NCBI GenBank assembly: GCA_013399855.1
Contig: VXAY01001311.1
Span: 871,344-935,343 of the forward strand
Source of the DNA: Oxyruncus cristatus
Lineage: Eukaryota; Chordata; Aves; Passeriformes; Cotingidae
DNA: 64,000 nucleotides
Direction of reading: 5' to 3'
The translations under genes and the position numbers were made by a program. Under the pieces are notes generated by a model. It was not told the origin of the DNA and did not search any database. It worked only from the letters and a program-made list of their open reading frames with translations. Below are positions 37,390 through 50,110 of this stretch, piece by piece; position 1 is the first letter of the stretch; each line of letters opens with the position of its first letter.

Positions 37390-40300
37390 TTCATCAAAAC
37401 AACTTTGTAGAGCTCTTCGTCAATCTTCTTCAGTATAGCTTTGCTAAGGACACAGCCCAAGCACTTGAGGTCACTCTCATGATTTATGCATGGTTTGATG
37501 TGACACAGACAGGATGGACCTCCCTAGACATCAGGACAGCTTTGGATGGTTCAGATTCCCCTTGTCATCAGTTAGACAACTGGTCACTGCTGCAGGACTC
37601 AACACAAGGGGGTTAACTGAGATTATCTTCAAATTCCTGCATGAGAGTATGCACACAGTGCCTTTTGAAAAACGGAGTCTATAGGCTGGGAAGCTGACTG
37701 GAAACCCTTTTGCCTCAGCTGGCACCAAAATATTGGTAACAACATTCACTGATACGGCTTGTTGCACTTTTGGGGAAAGACAGCACGCAATTTTTTTTTT
37801 TTTTAATTGCAGAAAGAAATCTGTTGTTCCTGTCTTTGTCCAAGCTTAGAGAAGTTTGTTAATAAATATACTCTCCTTGCAGCTGGTTTTGGGATCCCAG
37901 CTTTCCTTCGCTGCTAAAACTACTTAAAGCATGGAAATGGCTTGCAGATTTCGTGCAGTTTTTTGCACACTTACTTCAGTGTTGTCCTGCATTTTGCTGA
38001 ATGAAGTGGAACTAATTTACACCGATGGTCCAACTTGCACATACACAGGACAAGATAAAGCTGTCTGTGGAAGTGGCATTATGGAAAAATTCGTCTTTGG
38101 AAATCATTATGTCTTATTTGTCCTCACCAGTTGAAACGCTCAGTACCTGTGGACTACAGATCTCATGGGAAATGGAGAACAGTTGTTGCACAGCTTATCT
38201 GTGCTATCCTTTTTCCACCATTTCTCAGCAAAGAATTCAATAGGGCTTGACTACTGATGCTCTTCCCAAATATTTCCTCCTGTTGGATGCCGTGCCCAGC
38301 TTTGTGCCCTTAACATTAATTCATACACTGGATCCTCTGCTGTTTCTCTCAGACCTTTTGTGGTATCTCCCAGGATATAATGAAAAGTCCACCCATTCTG
38401 CAGCTTTCTTCACTGCCAGGGAGGGCTAATCATGGGACATGCTCTGCAAACGTTGTATTAACCATTCATTTCACAGAAATGCAGACAGATGGCCTGAGGA
38501 TCATTTCAGCATGGTCCACATTTTGTTTTTCTCTCTGTACCTAAAGTTACCGTGCTTGTTTTTTCATAGTTTATCCATCTTGCCAGTTCTCAGGAACAGG
38601 ATCTACGTGGGCATGACAGTACTTCTCTGATGTCTAGTTCTCTGCTTTGAGCAACAGTCAAGTTTCAAGATAAAATCCTGTCTGCTCAGAAGACATGTGC
38701 CTCTCCCAAAATCTTAGTAATACCTATCTGATCACTGATGTCTGAAACATTCAACATTTCTGTTTGGACAACTGGTCATAACATTTCTATGAAGACAAGT
38801 CATTATTAATACAGTCTCTTCGTCAAATCTGTGTATGCTTTCTTCAATATGTGCTTTCAGTAGCTATCTATAGGCCACCTACACTGCTTTGCAAGCCAGC
38901 TGACCAGTTGTCAAAGAGACAAACCTGTCCAATTAACACTATTTGTGCATATCCAACTATCCTCAAGAACACCAAGTACTCATTCAACATCTGCTCAGTC
39001 TCAGTGAATCCTACGTACCTAAAAAAGTGCTTGAGTTGAATTGCATTTATAAAGTTGTATTATGTTTCTACACTGTGGTACTTATCAACTGCCCTTGATT
39101 TGAAAGTGAATCCCTTTACCTCTTTGAATCTGAGTATCTCTATTTATTGCCTCCTCAGTGGTCTAATATGTTGGGGGTTTCCCCCCAGATCTTTTCTGGG
39201 AACCAGTCTAAACCAAGAATTCTCCACGTTTAGAGTTGAGCAAATGGTCAGAAAATAATAGATTACTCATTTGTACATGGTAGAATGGCAAGCATATGAA
39301 AAATTCCATGTGTACAAACAGTAATTCAAGGTAGTATCAAAGTATTCAAAGGTTGTTTTAGTTTGTGAGCCAGGAAGCATCCAAACCAGGCCCTCCAAGC
39401 ACTGCGATCTTCCGTCCTTCATCTGACACTGCTGACTCTTTTGTTGTTCTCTGTTGCTCTTCAAAGCACCACCCAGGGGCTTTTCTTGCTGTTACCTTGT
39501 GAAGAGAGGCTGAGAAGCAGTGAAGTATCTTCTCTGCGCACTGTCTCCTCAAGTCTATCAGCATCATCACAAGCCAGTACACCATACACATGGCAGACAA
39601 TGCAGCAGTTCCTTTTCTGGGCTGATTCTAGCTTATAGATAAAAAGGACTGCAGCAGCCTCTTTAGTTTGAAATTTACCGTGTCGGAGTCAAATAAGCTC
39701 CACATTGCCTCTTAAAGACTGAACAATAAATAGCAGCAGAATGTGCTTTGGTGGATGGATTTCTTTCAGCAGGTAACTGCATAAACTAAATCTTGGCAGC
39801 AGAACTTCAAGAGAGTGAAGTATTATGGTTGACGGGCTTAAATCTTTCTTCTGCTAATGCTGTGGAGGAAAGACTGTGACTGAAATAGGTATAATTAGTG
39901 AACCGTGATTGAATTCTCAGCATCAAGAGGACAACAACTCTTTCACAGTTTCTACTTTGATGTCATCTCTCATCTGTAAAGCTGTTCTACTCAGAACCAC
40001 TTGAAGGTATTTTTCTTTTGAATTGCCTCTTTTAGACTGTCTTTAGTGCTAGATTATCTATGTCAGGTTTATCACAAGCTCTCTGGATATAAGATGATTT
40101 TTCTTTTCATGGTAAAACATAGCACTCTTCTAAACCCTGCTTCCAGTTTATGATGAAGGTGCTTCTTGGTTGAATCTTCTTTTACTGGTTTCCAAATACC
40201 CAGAATCTGGATCAACAATTTTACAATCTTCTGCATCGCTATTTTTGTTTTATTTACACTTCACAGTAACAACTTGGGTGATAATGACTTGCTACAGTCA

Positions 40301-40645
40301 CTGTCTCTCTGCTGACAAGAGCAAAGATCTGTCATCATCTTCTATCTAGTAGCATTTTGCACTTTTGAATCTGCATGTAGTGTATTACCAGCACTTCACA
40401 AGTCCTTAGTCTCAAGCACTTGTTTTTTTATTTTTTTTCCTGGAAAAGATACAATTCACCTTATATGTTGCTCTTCCACTTGGAGCTTTTCTTGGTGACT
40501 TCCTAGCAGGGTCTTCCGAATCAGGGAGCTGAGGTGCATTTTTGTTCTTTTGATGTAATAATATGCAAAAGGCCTTCCTTATGACTATGCTGCAGAATTG
40601 TTGATAATGTAGGTGATATTTCACCAGCTGCCATAACCACACCTT
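37390..40645 (-). pseudogene. Pyrimidine-skewed block with broken minus-strand reading frames (possible decayed retrocopy)
   Basis: The plus strand is visibly rich in C and T over about 3.2 kb, so the minus strand is purine-rich, as coding strands often are. Reading the minus strand gives short protein-like runs in shifting frames. Examples are an ATG at 40634 opening 37 codons before a TGA, the residues PDSEDPARKSPRKAPSGR near 40500, CKIVDPDSGYLETSKRRFNQ near 40190, and LNEYLVFLRIVGYAQIVLIG near 38950. Stops and frame changes separate them. I cannot name a parent gene, and no poly(A) or target-site duplication was established. It could be a very old retrocopy, a transposon remnant or only composition bias. 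Confidence 0.22.
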
Positions 40646-42397
40646 GAATGTCGAGGAAATCTATTCCATGATTTTGTGTCTTAAAACGATATTAGATTGG
40701 CACCCAGGTTTTTGAATTGAACATTGTGCACGCGCGTGCTTGGAAAGGTGCTGACTGGTACCTCCCAATTTTCCAGTTCTCTCTACCTTTGCTTCAGAAC
40801 TGTAACGAAAACTGTGTGAATTTGCGCATTATGAACAAAAATTCAGCAGCGTTATGGAAGTCGGAGCACTAGTAGCAGGCATACAGAATGACTGATATTG
40901 TGATATCCAAATTTCATTCCAGCATTTATTCTGGGAAAGCTGCTCATGCAGAAAAGTTACCAAATATAAAACCCCATATAGTAAACATACAAATACATAC
41001 CCCTGACTCAGACTTTGACCCCTCCCTACTGTGACCCAGCCTGGCTCATGGGTGAAATGGTGAGATTCTGAGTGGATGTACAGGTTGGAAGCACATAGTT
41101 AATAGGATACACTTCCTGTCTGCCTCTGAGAAAAATAATTTACTAATTTTCTGCTGAGCATCTTTTAAACAAAGCTTTGACACCTAATTAGTTATTTTCT
41201 TTTTAAATATCATCTTTTGTCTTTGGAGTATTCCATTGTCCCTGTGAAATGCAAGAAATCTTGCAGATCTAGGAGCTTTGTGAATGAGGGAAATAATTAA
41301 ATGAGGTCACCATGTTGATGTTTTGTAGCACGACATGGAACTAACACCCACTTCTTGGTTTTTTAAGTGCTAAAAAAATCCTTAACCTAATTAGTTTCTT
41401 TTATCTGGCAAGCAAAGATACCTCCTCTATCGCTTTCTTGCAAATGCGACACCTTGAAGATCAGAAATGTTCGGTGAGGGACTGTGTTAGGCTGGCTAAT
41501 TGAAATAAGGCAAGAGAACCTGAAATCAGCCTGACTCTCTGCTGCAGGCAGTGGTTTGCACTTAAGCCTTCTGCTACTGGCAGAAGAGCAGCCCAGGTGA
41601 AAATCTCCAAGTACCTCTGAATCATTTGCTCACACGTAAAACAAAATTTAGTCGTGCACTGGAATCAGTTGACAGTGAGTTGGATAAACTAATTCTTCAT
41701 CAATGTAATTTAGTAAAATATAAGCAGCTAAGCATTAAAATGAGGAGGAAAGGGCTGGCTGTGTGAGGCCACAGAAAAGCCTGAAGGCAAATTTGTGTGG
41801 AGTTTACACATTATTCTGGAAAACGAGCTTTTGAAATTACACACTCACATGAAATGAAGTCCCTGCTTTAATTTTAAGCCTCCACTTAGGAGGGATTGCC
41901 ACCAGGTGGGAGATGAAATGCATGTTTCCCTGGTAGGTACAACTCCCTTCAGCCTCCTCACTGAGCTCAGGCTGCTCCTATAGCCCCTCCTCTTCCCTCA
42001 CCTGTTTTACTTCAGTTTTTGTCCTTTTCCTTCTGCTCCTCATTTTCATGGGCCAATTTTGAGGCAGAGGACAGGGGATCCAGGTGTCCTCTCCTCCACA
42101 GCAGACTGGCAGCACAAGAGCAAAGGGTTCCATCAAACCAAGGAGATAAGAGGAGCTGGAGGAGTGGGAGGGTTAACCCTGGTGTTCCAGGGAGCTCTGC
42201 TTTAAGGATGGGCATTAGGCAAATCAAATTCTTAAAAATGGTAAAAGTTTCTTCCCCAGCACCGCATGCATTTGTGCAACTGGCAATGCTGATACCTTAA
42301 AATTATTCTGTGGTGTTGTGATAAGGATTTACCAACTCTAGATTTTAGCCATGACTACAAACTGCATGTCTCAGAATATGTCTTTTTGTTTTTCTTC
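40646..42397. other. Non-coding, no gene recognised
   Basis: AT-rich with several T-rich runs. ORFs at 42012-42300 overlap on both strands in a GC-richer part without splice framing. Confidence 0.5.
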
Positions 42398-42417
42398 TTT
42401 TTTTTTTTTTTTTTTTT
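42398..42417 (+). repeat. T20 homopolymer
   Basis: An uninterrupted run of 20 T preceded by a T-rich stretch from about 42381. It could be the antisense A-tail of an old retro-insert, but no element body is seen next to it. Confidence 0.85.
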
Positions 42418-42999
42418 CTGGCTTGAGGAAAATCCAAAATTCCACTGCAAGTATCCAAATTTAACATGAGTTTCCATTATTAGTAAGTATAACTTTTAGT
42501 TTTTTCTCTCTTACAGGATGAAATTCACCTCTCCACTAAAAAAACCACCATACTCCAAATCTGTTCACATGTTTGTAGCCAATAAAACACAGATTATGGT
42601 TAGGAGGCTAGAATGAAGCTTGCAATGCCATCAGAGCACAGGGCTGAGTGCAGCAGCATTACATCTTGAGATGAACCTCCTCATTCAAATACATTATTAA
42701 CACAAGCGCTTCAATTATCCACATCTGCAGCATTCAAAATCTGCAGCTGACCTTTGCTCTCAGTAAGCCCAACCTTCAAAATTATCTGTACAGGTATCAT
42801 CATAAAGGTCATGGACACACACAGGGACAAAGCCAGTCCCTTAGTTCCCCAAAGTCCAAAGCTACAGGAAGTAGCAACACTAAGTTTAAAAAAAAAATAC
42901 GCAATGAAATCAAATATTTCCCACCTCTGAGCACCCACCCTCCACCTGCCCCGTGCCTGACACCACCTTGGTAACCAGGGCAGAAAGCTCTTGGCAGCG
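42418..42999. other. Non-coding, nothing recognised
   Basis: No repeat or exon-like feature. Short overlapping ORFs on the minus strand near 42711-43003 are of chance length. Confidence 0.5.
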
Positions 43000-43030
43000 T
43001 CATGGAGGGATTAGCTCCGAGGTGCAGCTG

Positions 43031-43060
43031 CAGACAGACAGACAGACAGACAGACAGACA
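43031..43060 (+). repeat. (CAGA)7.5 microsatellite
   Basis: Thirty bases of perfect CAGA repeat. It lies directly upstream of a short CpG-rich cluster. Confidence 0.95.
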
Positions 43061-43125
43061 CTGCCTGGGAACCGCTGCCGCGCGGGCGCCTTATCCCACC
43101 GCGCGCCGGGAGCAGCACAACTACT
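43061..43125. promoter_or_regulatory. Short CpG-rich cluster
   Basis: Within about 50 bp there are the GC/CG blocks CCGCTGCCGCGCGGGCGCC and CCGCGCGCCGGGAGC, the densest CpG content in the window. Such a cluster in otherwise CpG-poor DNA suggests an unmethylated site, for example an orphan promoter or enhancer. It is far shorter than a standard CpG island, and no TATA box or initiator is evident. Confidence 0.35.
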
Positions 43126-44605
43126 GTGACATGGAAGGATGGGTATGGAATAACAGATTCCTCCTGCTGCTCTGGTGGCTGTCACATTTCACACCATACC
43201 TCTCTCCTTTTCACAGGCACTCTGGCTGGATTAAATGGATTAAGAACTGGTTGATAAATATGAATGGAGTTGCAAGTTGATGTGGAAAAAGGTTTTCACT
43301 GTTTCTTTCTCTATGAATGAATCATGAAGGGGAATTTCTTCAAGTGCATTAGAAATTAATTCCCAGAGACTCTTTTTTCTCCTCAGGCTGAAGAACTGAA
43401 GAGACAAATTTTGTAAAGAGGGGGAAAAAACGGCATTTTAATTTATCTGAGAATCTCTTGCTTTAAACCCTAGCTTCCAACTGCAGTATTCACTATGTAG
43501 ATTATTCCCATAAAGCAACATAACATTACAATCCATTTCAACTAAAAGGATCTACTTATAGTAGAAAAGTTGATTTGATAACATGTCTTTGCTGTATCAA
43601 ATTACTACCTCTGATTAACCCCCCCCAGTAATGTGCTGCATACTTTTAGTGATCTAAATCTTAGATTAATTGATGCTAAGGAATTTGTCTGCTTTTTTTT
43701 TTATTTTATTTTTTTCCAATAACAAGCTGCTGTCCTGAACTTTGGAAATGTTGATTTATACTATTCATAAATTGACAGTAGATCTTACTTATAATCACAA
43801 ACTTCTGAAAGCTCCTAGTATGTACAAAGAAACTCACATGGTAAGAACAAAATCTCAGGAACTTTCGTTCTGATTTTCTAAGAAATTGGGGCTTATCACG
43901 TTGTCCCATATGTGAATCTGTTCAACTGTTTGTCTGTCACTACCCCCACATCTTTCTCCAATAAGTTTTGAACGTTACCTACTGTCAGCCTGATCTGCCA
44001 GAAGTCCTAAAGATCGTGAGAGGGTGAAACTCAGCAGCAGAGTAAAGGAGCCACCACCGGCTGCCAGATACCTCAAAGACTTCTCTTTTCCGTGCTGTGA
44101 ATAGCATGGCTCAGCTAGTGAAACAAAGGGAAACACACATATACGGGCTAAGCAGGCAGCAAACTCGATCCTGCACCCAACCGCCCTTTGAGTGCCAGGG
44201 AAAAAGAAAGAGGGAGGGGGCACGAAGGTAACTGTGGGCATTAGATGTGCTCAGGAGCAAGAAAGGAAAATACACATGGAGTATGAGACAGCAACAAGAC
44301 CCTTGGGGCAGAGAGCACAAAGGCTTCCAGGAGACCTGGGGACGTTTGGATAGCAGGTGCAGTTTCTGGAGAGAAGGGGAGACACCAGGTTTCCGGGGGA
44401 GGGATGTAGGGAAGCATACACAGACCCTTATAAAACTAGGTTTTGCTATTCTGCGGCTCACAATATCTGCTTGAAGGGAGGCAAGAGGCTTCCAGCTTTT
44501 TAATACCTCTAAACATTCTGGCTATAGTAGCTCCAGGCTTCAGTGGCAAGGAAGCCTACTCCAGGATAGTTTAGTCCTGGTTGGAAACCAGCACTTTTGG
44601 AAGTC
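43126..44605. other. Non-coding, no gene recognised
   Basis: AT-rich with a C7 run near 43620 and a T-rich stretch at 43694-43717. ORFs at 43975-44474 overlap on both strands and are not supported. Confidence 0.45.
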
Positions 44606-44971
44606 TCACACGAAATCCTCCTGTAAGATTTCCAGTTGATACAGCAGATATGAAAAACCCTGAAACAATTCAGCAATAGCTGCGAATGGTCTGACCTGTA
44701 CAGAAGAGCTGGATTCACTTTCCACTCCCTCCTCAGAGTGAAGTGGTTTCAGCAGCACAGACCATTCACACAACCAAACACCAACTGTTGGAGGAAGAGG
44801 ATGCCCATATGTAACCTGACTCTTGGAGCCTGAGCTTCCACTTGCAGTGGAGAAAGCCCTGACCTTGATGGGGATGAGCTTCCTATCAAATCTGCTGGCA
44901 ACTATCACCTCCCTGCATGGACAAAGCTGGAAACAGGCGGCAGGTATGAAGCCTGGAGTAGAGTCAGTCAA
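44606..44971 (-). other. 121-codon ORF with possible acceptor (unconfirmed)
   Basis: The minus-strand frame is open for about 121 codons with a mixed composition, for example residues VIVASRFDRKLIPIKVRAFS and a stretch VESESSSSVQVRPFAAIAEL. The minus-strand text TTTGTCCATGCAGGGAGG near 44910 could act as an acceptor. ORFs of this length are expected a few times by chance in the window, and I recognise no family, so it is listed only as a candidate. Confidence 0.15.
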
Positions 44972-44979
44972 TATGTGGT

Positions 44980-46985
44980 ATGCAAGCTGAATTACCTAAC
45001 CAGTTCTCTTCTGAGGTTTGCTCGAAATAGTTTTGGCATTAGTGTTACACACAGGCCCAAACCACAGTAATAAGGACGAGAGGCGTTAGTGGTGAACACG
45101 GCCCTCGTGCGGCACACGCTGATAAAACAAAAATACTGGTGCACACAGAACTGCATCTTGACAAGGGATGTGTGTAGATGCCTCTCTTCCATATGTTGCC
45201 ACGCAGGGGGGAATTCAGCGTTCACAGAGCAAGGAGCTATCTAAAGATTTGCAGTGTGGTGCATCACAGCACTTCAGTGAAGAGGCCAGAGGAGGAAGAG
45301 CAAGTCAGGATGTGGGTTTGTATCATATTAGACATTCTGCAGTAAGTCCAGCTTGGACACTCAGTGCTCTCTCAAGAAAGGCGAGCTCACCAAGGCAATT
45401 CAAGAGTAGCACCCAATGCCATAGGAGAGCAGGAAACCCTTATCCTCGCTTTCTTCCCACTAACAAGTCTGTGTAGTTATATCCTTAATGTGCTTTAGAT
45501 AGAGTAAGCCACAATGCAATTAGGATGTCCATATGGAGAGTCAGTGCAGCATAGCTAGTACACTGTAAATTCATATCCTCGCTTACTGAGAATTAATTAT
45601 CTTGCAGACAAGCCATGTGTCAGTGAAATCCGTTTATTACTGTATAGGATATGTGGTCTTCCAGGAAGGCTGGCCCAAAAGAAATGGGGGACTGAAACTA
45701 TGATTGGCAAAGGAAATACATTGGTAGGAAATGCAGTTTTATGCCAAGTCAGTTGATTTAAAACAATCTGGCTTGGTTTTCTAACCCACTTTCCCCCAGT
45801 AGTCTAATCTTGGTCAAACAAAGTAAAATAAAAAAATAAATGTTTTGTTTTGGTTTTCTATAGAAAAAACAGACTTTTAAAATTTGAATGAATATTTTCG
45901 TATGGAAATTTTTCAGTGTATATTTCTCTTGTAGAAATTGATTCCTCTGTCAAAATAACATTTCTGTAGAAATTTTCCATTTGGTTTCATTTGTCTGACT
46001 TGTCCAAACTTGTATCTGCTACACCTTCACAGAAGTCAACAAAGTTGAACCAGACTGAATAATTCTCTTACACGACATGTTTTGCAGGAATGACAGCCTT
46101 TTTTATTTCCTTGTTATCAAAGTATCATTAAAAGTAAATCTGCATCGCCATTGCACCTATATAACAGAAATTGTCTTAAGAATTCTTGTGATTTGAAAAC
46201 TAGGTCAGTCAATTGTCCAAAAATAACATTCAACAAGAAACAGAGAAAATTTGTTGGGAACAAATCCATATTTCAAATTTCAGTGATACTACTCTTGAGG
46301 TAGTCAGGCTTGGGTATGGTTAATAAACCTTTGAGATGGAGATTGGGTTGTGTGTCTCTTATCTTCATTCTCTCTGATTTTAGAAAAACATATGCATGTG
46401 TCAGGGTACCTCGTTGTTCCTCTGATGATTTATCATATCTTTGTGGGATGGTTTTGTTTCCCACTATGAAATGCAAATTTAGCTTGCAGTGCTCCTGCTG
46501 TCTGTATAAAGGTTAAAAAGATATATAGATATACATTTAATGCTATTCTTGCTACTTTAAGAATGGGCTTTGAATGATGATTCTAGCACAATAAAGATTT
46601 TTCACTTTCTACATTTTCTGATTTTAGTTGTGGGGTTTTTTTTAATTACCTTTTTTGAGACTTTGCAGTCTGGGTTGTTTAAGCATAGCCCAGCTCACAG
46701 GGTACAACTGGTGCCGAGACACCGCAGCCACGAACATTCAGGCCTTGCTCGGAGGTGTCATGAAGGGGGGACTGCAAATACGTGATCCCCCGAAATAATA
46801 ATGTCACCATAGGCATTCAGGGTTGAGGGCACTGTCGACATCAAAAGGTTTATAATCCTCATGTGAGTGATCAGCTGAACTGTTGAAAGTACATCAAGTG
46901 TTTGATGCCTCAGTAAAACTCACGTGCGACGGGACAGGTGACTTTGCTGCTCTTTCAGCCTCTCCCACTACTTCAGCTTCCCCCA
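44980..46985. other. Non-coding, AT-rich
   Basis: No gene was seen. 45820-46010 is very AT-rich and repeats the phrase TGTAGAAATT (45932-45941 and 45964-45973), which could be an old repeat remnant. Confidence 0.45.
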
Positions 46986-46989
46986 TGCG

Positions 46990-48015
46990 GGTCACTGCAA
47001 TGAAGCGCCTTCCTCAGAGTCTCTGTAAGCCATGACTGGGCATCTACTTACGGTTCAACTCAGCTCTTAAGCAGCTGGGCATTAAATACACATATGACTT
47101 TAGGCGTCTAGAACTAGACTTCTTCACTGGCGCCTATGACTCTAAGCTTCTAGGCCTAGAATTTTCACTGGTACTGTTTCCCATATGCCAAGCCTTTGCT
47201 TCAGTGAAGCCCAGTTCATAATAAATGTACAGTCCTCCCTACAGTTCATTATATTTTCTCAGGTAAGAGATGGAACAGGTAATACAGGGTTGACATTTGC
47301 ATCATCAGTGCTAAGATCTCACTGGGACCACAACAAACGTTTTCTGGTTGGGATGAAAAGCGGAAGCTAAATTCTGCATATTGAAAACCTAGATCAAAAA
47401 AAAGTTTTTTTCTATCCTACAACCATCCTGTGGACCAACCTGAGCACAGGTTCTTTGTGTATCAGCTGGTCATATATGTTCAAATTTTTTTCCATTCTTT
47501 TCCTTGCAGACTCCATGCCACTAAATGAGGATTTCTGGTTTTGGTTGGTTTTCATTGCTCCAGAGTGAGTTTCACACCAATCCTGCTCTTTGCCTTTTCG
47601 ACAAATAAAGGTAAAAACTGCTCACCATTTTCTTTCTCTTACAAGATGTCTACTGGTAGCATTAATTATGAATCTGTTCTTTTACGTCTTCTTTTCCCTC
47701 TGACTCATTTTAACACTTAAGTACCTTCCAGTTCTGTTCTCCCAAAGGTCTTGAGAATGCAGATAAAAATTCCTTTCTCCTAAACCTGAAGCCTTTGCTT
47801 TGTAACTTGTTATTAAAATAGTATACACCACAACACAAGCTAGGAGGACAAGTACATTTTCTGAGAATGGCTTGACTTGCTACTACCTGGGTCTGACATT
47901 AAAAATGTTGAACTCTACTACAAAATCTTGTCATGTTATGCCCGTGACAATCACTTTAGCTAACATTTCAAAAATTAGAGGCCTAAAGTTAGGCATCTCC
48001 TGGCACAACTAATAT
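46990..48015. repeat. Scattered remnants of an ancient TAGGC-type repeat
   Basis: TTTAGGCGTCTAGAACTAGA at about 47099, TTCTAGGCCTAGAATTTTCA at about 47148 and GAGGCCTAAAGTTAGGCATC at about 47978 carry the TAGG(C)-CCTA words of an old palindromic amniote repeat. The pieces are too diverged to delimit a single element. The rest of the interval is unremarkable. Confidence 0.3.
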
Positions 48016-49639
48016 GAAAGGAAATCCAGCTCCAAATCTTATTTTCCACAGTTCTTAAGACCTTTGCCTACCACCTGGATGTTTGGTCCAGCCCTAAGTG
48101 AAGGTCTCAGCTGCACCAGGATGCAACTAGGACACAGCTAGCAGAGATAGTTCCCTTGGGAGGCAATCAGAGCTGTTTGGGCAGCCAGAAAATTCAGGTT
48201 CTCATTTGAAAAGAAGCCTCGTCCTAATTAATGGTGTGAACGTACCCCAGGTTAGCTTTCAGCGTCGTTGTGTTTGATGAAGGACTTCAGTCCCTGACTT
48301 CTTCCTAGATTTGCCTTTTCACTTGAAATCTGGGCTTCCTGAGTGTTCTGAGGCTGTTTTTTAGCTCACGTGTCAAGGCGCGACAAAGATGAGCTGTAGA
48401 AACAAAATCTGGTTTCCACATGAACTGAAAAACCACCATCTTTTAAAACAATTATTTAGCTATTCCTAAAGTTCAAGCTCAGATAAGACAAATATACCCA
48501 TTTAATTTGCATGCTGGCAGAATTTTGCCTCCAGTGAAACCAGGTCAGCGGGAACAGCTTAGACAGAGGGGAGTTTGCAATGTCTGATGCAAAGAACCAT
48601 GTTTGCTGCTTTTTCTCACGGCACCATAAATATTTTTTCAGAGAATAAACTTGTGCATTCATTAGCACCAGGGCCCCTTCCACATGGGGTGCTCCTTGGA
48701 AAAGTACCAGGGAAGCATGACTATTAATTCAGATCAATATGTGGCTCTGACGGAGAACATGAAGCATACCTAACCCAGCTAACTATGCCCCTGATAAATG
48801 TCGTGAGAGCAGTGTGTCACCCGTGCCTTGCCTTTCTTTATTTCCATTATCCATCAGGACAGGCCATGAGGGAATGCCTGGGAACTGTGTCGTTCCCTGC
48901 AATAAGCCACAATGCTAATGAGGCATAACAAATTGAGGAAGTATCATGTATAATCCTGATCCCTCATTGACACTATTACCAGTATAGATTTCAATTCACC
49001 ATTTGTTACATGCTTAACACAGGCAAAGTGGCAGGGTGTAGGAGAATTACTCCTTCAGTCATTGCATTTTTTAAACAGTTGTCATCCTCCAAGACAAAAC
49101 TCTCTGGTAATACCCTCTGTTTTTGCTACTGCTGTTTCTCAGCAGGATTTGCTGCTTGTTCTTGTAGGGGGTCAGCCAGACTTTGTCTTTCTCACAGTTT
49201 CAGTTTCCTACTGGGATTAAGGGTCTAGCATATTTCTGCAACAAATGAACTGAACCCAAGATAAACAAACCTACTGAACAACATGACTCTGGTACGTGCC
49301 TGCATTTTTGGAGCCAGCTGCAAGTTTGTTTTTTGTAAGGTGTTCCAGAGGGAAACCAAGGCTAATGTATGATTTTAGGGAGTTCTCATCAAAATGATAG
49401 CATGTTTTATAGTTTGTTTGGGTTATTTTGTAGGATGTGTACTGTTTCTTCATATGTGTTGTTTTGAGTCATGTGTTTTGTGATTCCTCACAGAAATGGT
49501 ACTTTGCATTACTTTGAAGAATCCCAGGGTGCCCTAGAGACAATGAAGAATAATTTGTCAATTGAAATTTATGACAGAAAATGATACAGATTTATCTACA
49601 GATTGAAGAAAACAGATGTCCCCCTTTTTAAACGAGCAG
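48016..49639. other. Non-coding, no gene recognised
   Basis: Ordinary AT-rich sequence without named repeats or exon-like segments. Confidence 0.5.
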
Positions 49640-50110
49640 CTCAGTGACAGGTTCTTCTGGCCTACGGAGAGACCCCCCCACAGTTTGCTCTTCCCTTAAA
49701 ACCCTTCTTGCAGGTCCTACTGACAGGTTATCTCCTGAAGGTGCTCTATCCCCACACCATGACCAAAGGGACGGGTACAAGAACCAGGTTTTCATACAGG
49801 TGGTGAGCAGATGCTCAGCCTGCCCAGCCCGAGAGAGCTGTCCTCCCAGGTCAGTGTGTCCCTGGGTGGCCCTGCCTCCCTCCCTGCTGTGGGGCTCGTG
49901 TTCCCCTGGGCTTTCCCAGCCCCTCGTTTTTCCCACAGGTTCGTGTTTCCTCCTTTTTGGGGGGTCTTGTGCCTCTTATCACCCAGGCAGAGGGAACTCG
50001 GGAGGCAGGTGATGGCTCACCTGGGCAAACAATACCCCTCGATCAGCATTACTTGGGGCTGGGGGACCCTGGCTGCCAGGAAAACTACTTCTGCCCCACG
50101 AATATTATAC
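49640..50110. other. GC-rich patch with ORFs on both strands
   Basis: About 470 bp much richer in G and C than the flanks, with C/T-rich runs on the plus strand. Plus-strand frames of 122 and 138 codons overlap a minus-strand frame of 102 codons, which points to composition rather than coding. No CpG density like that at 43.06 kb. Possibly an old insertion or a local GC-conversion hotspot. Confidence 0.3.
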
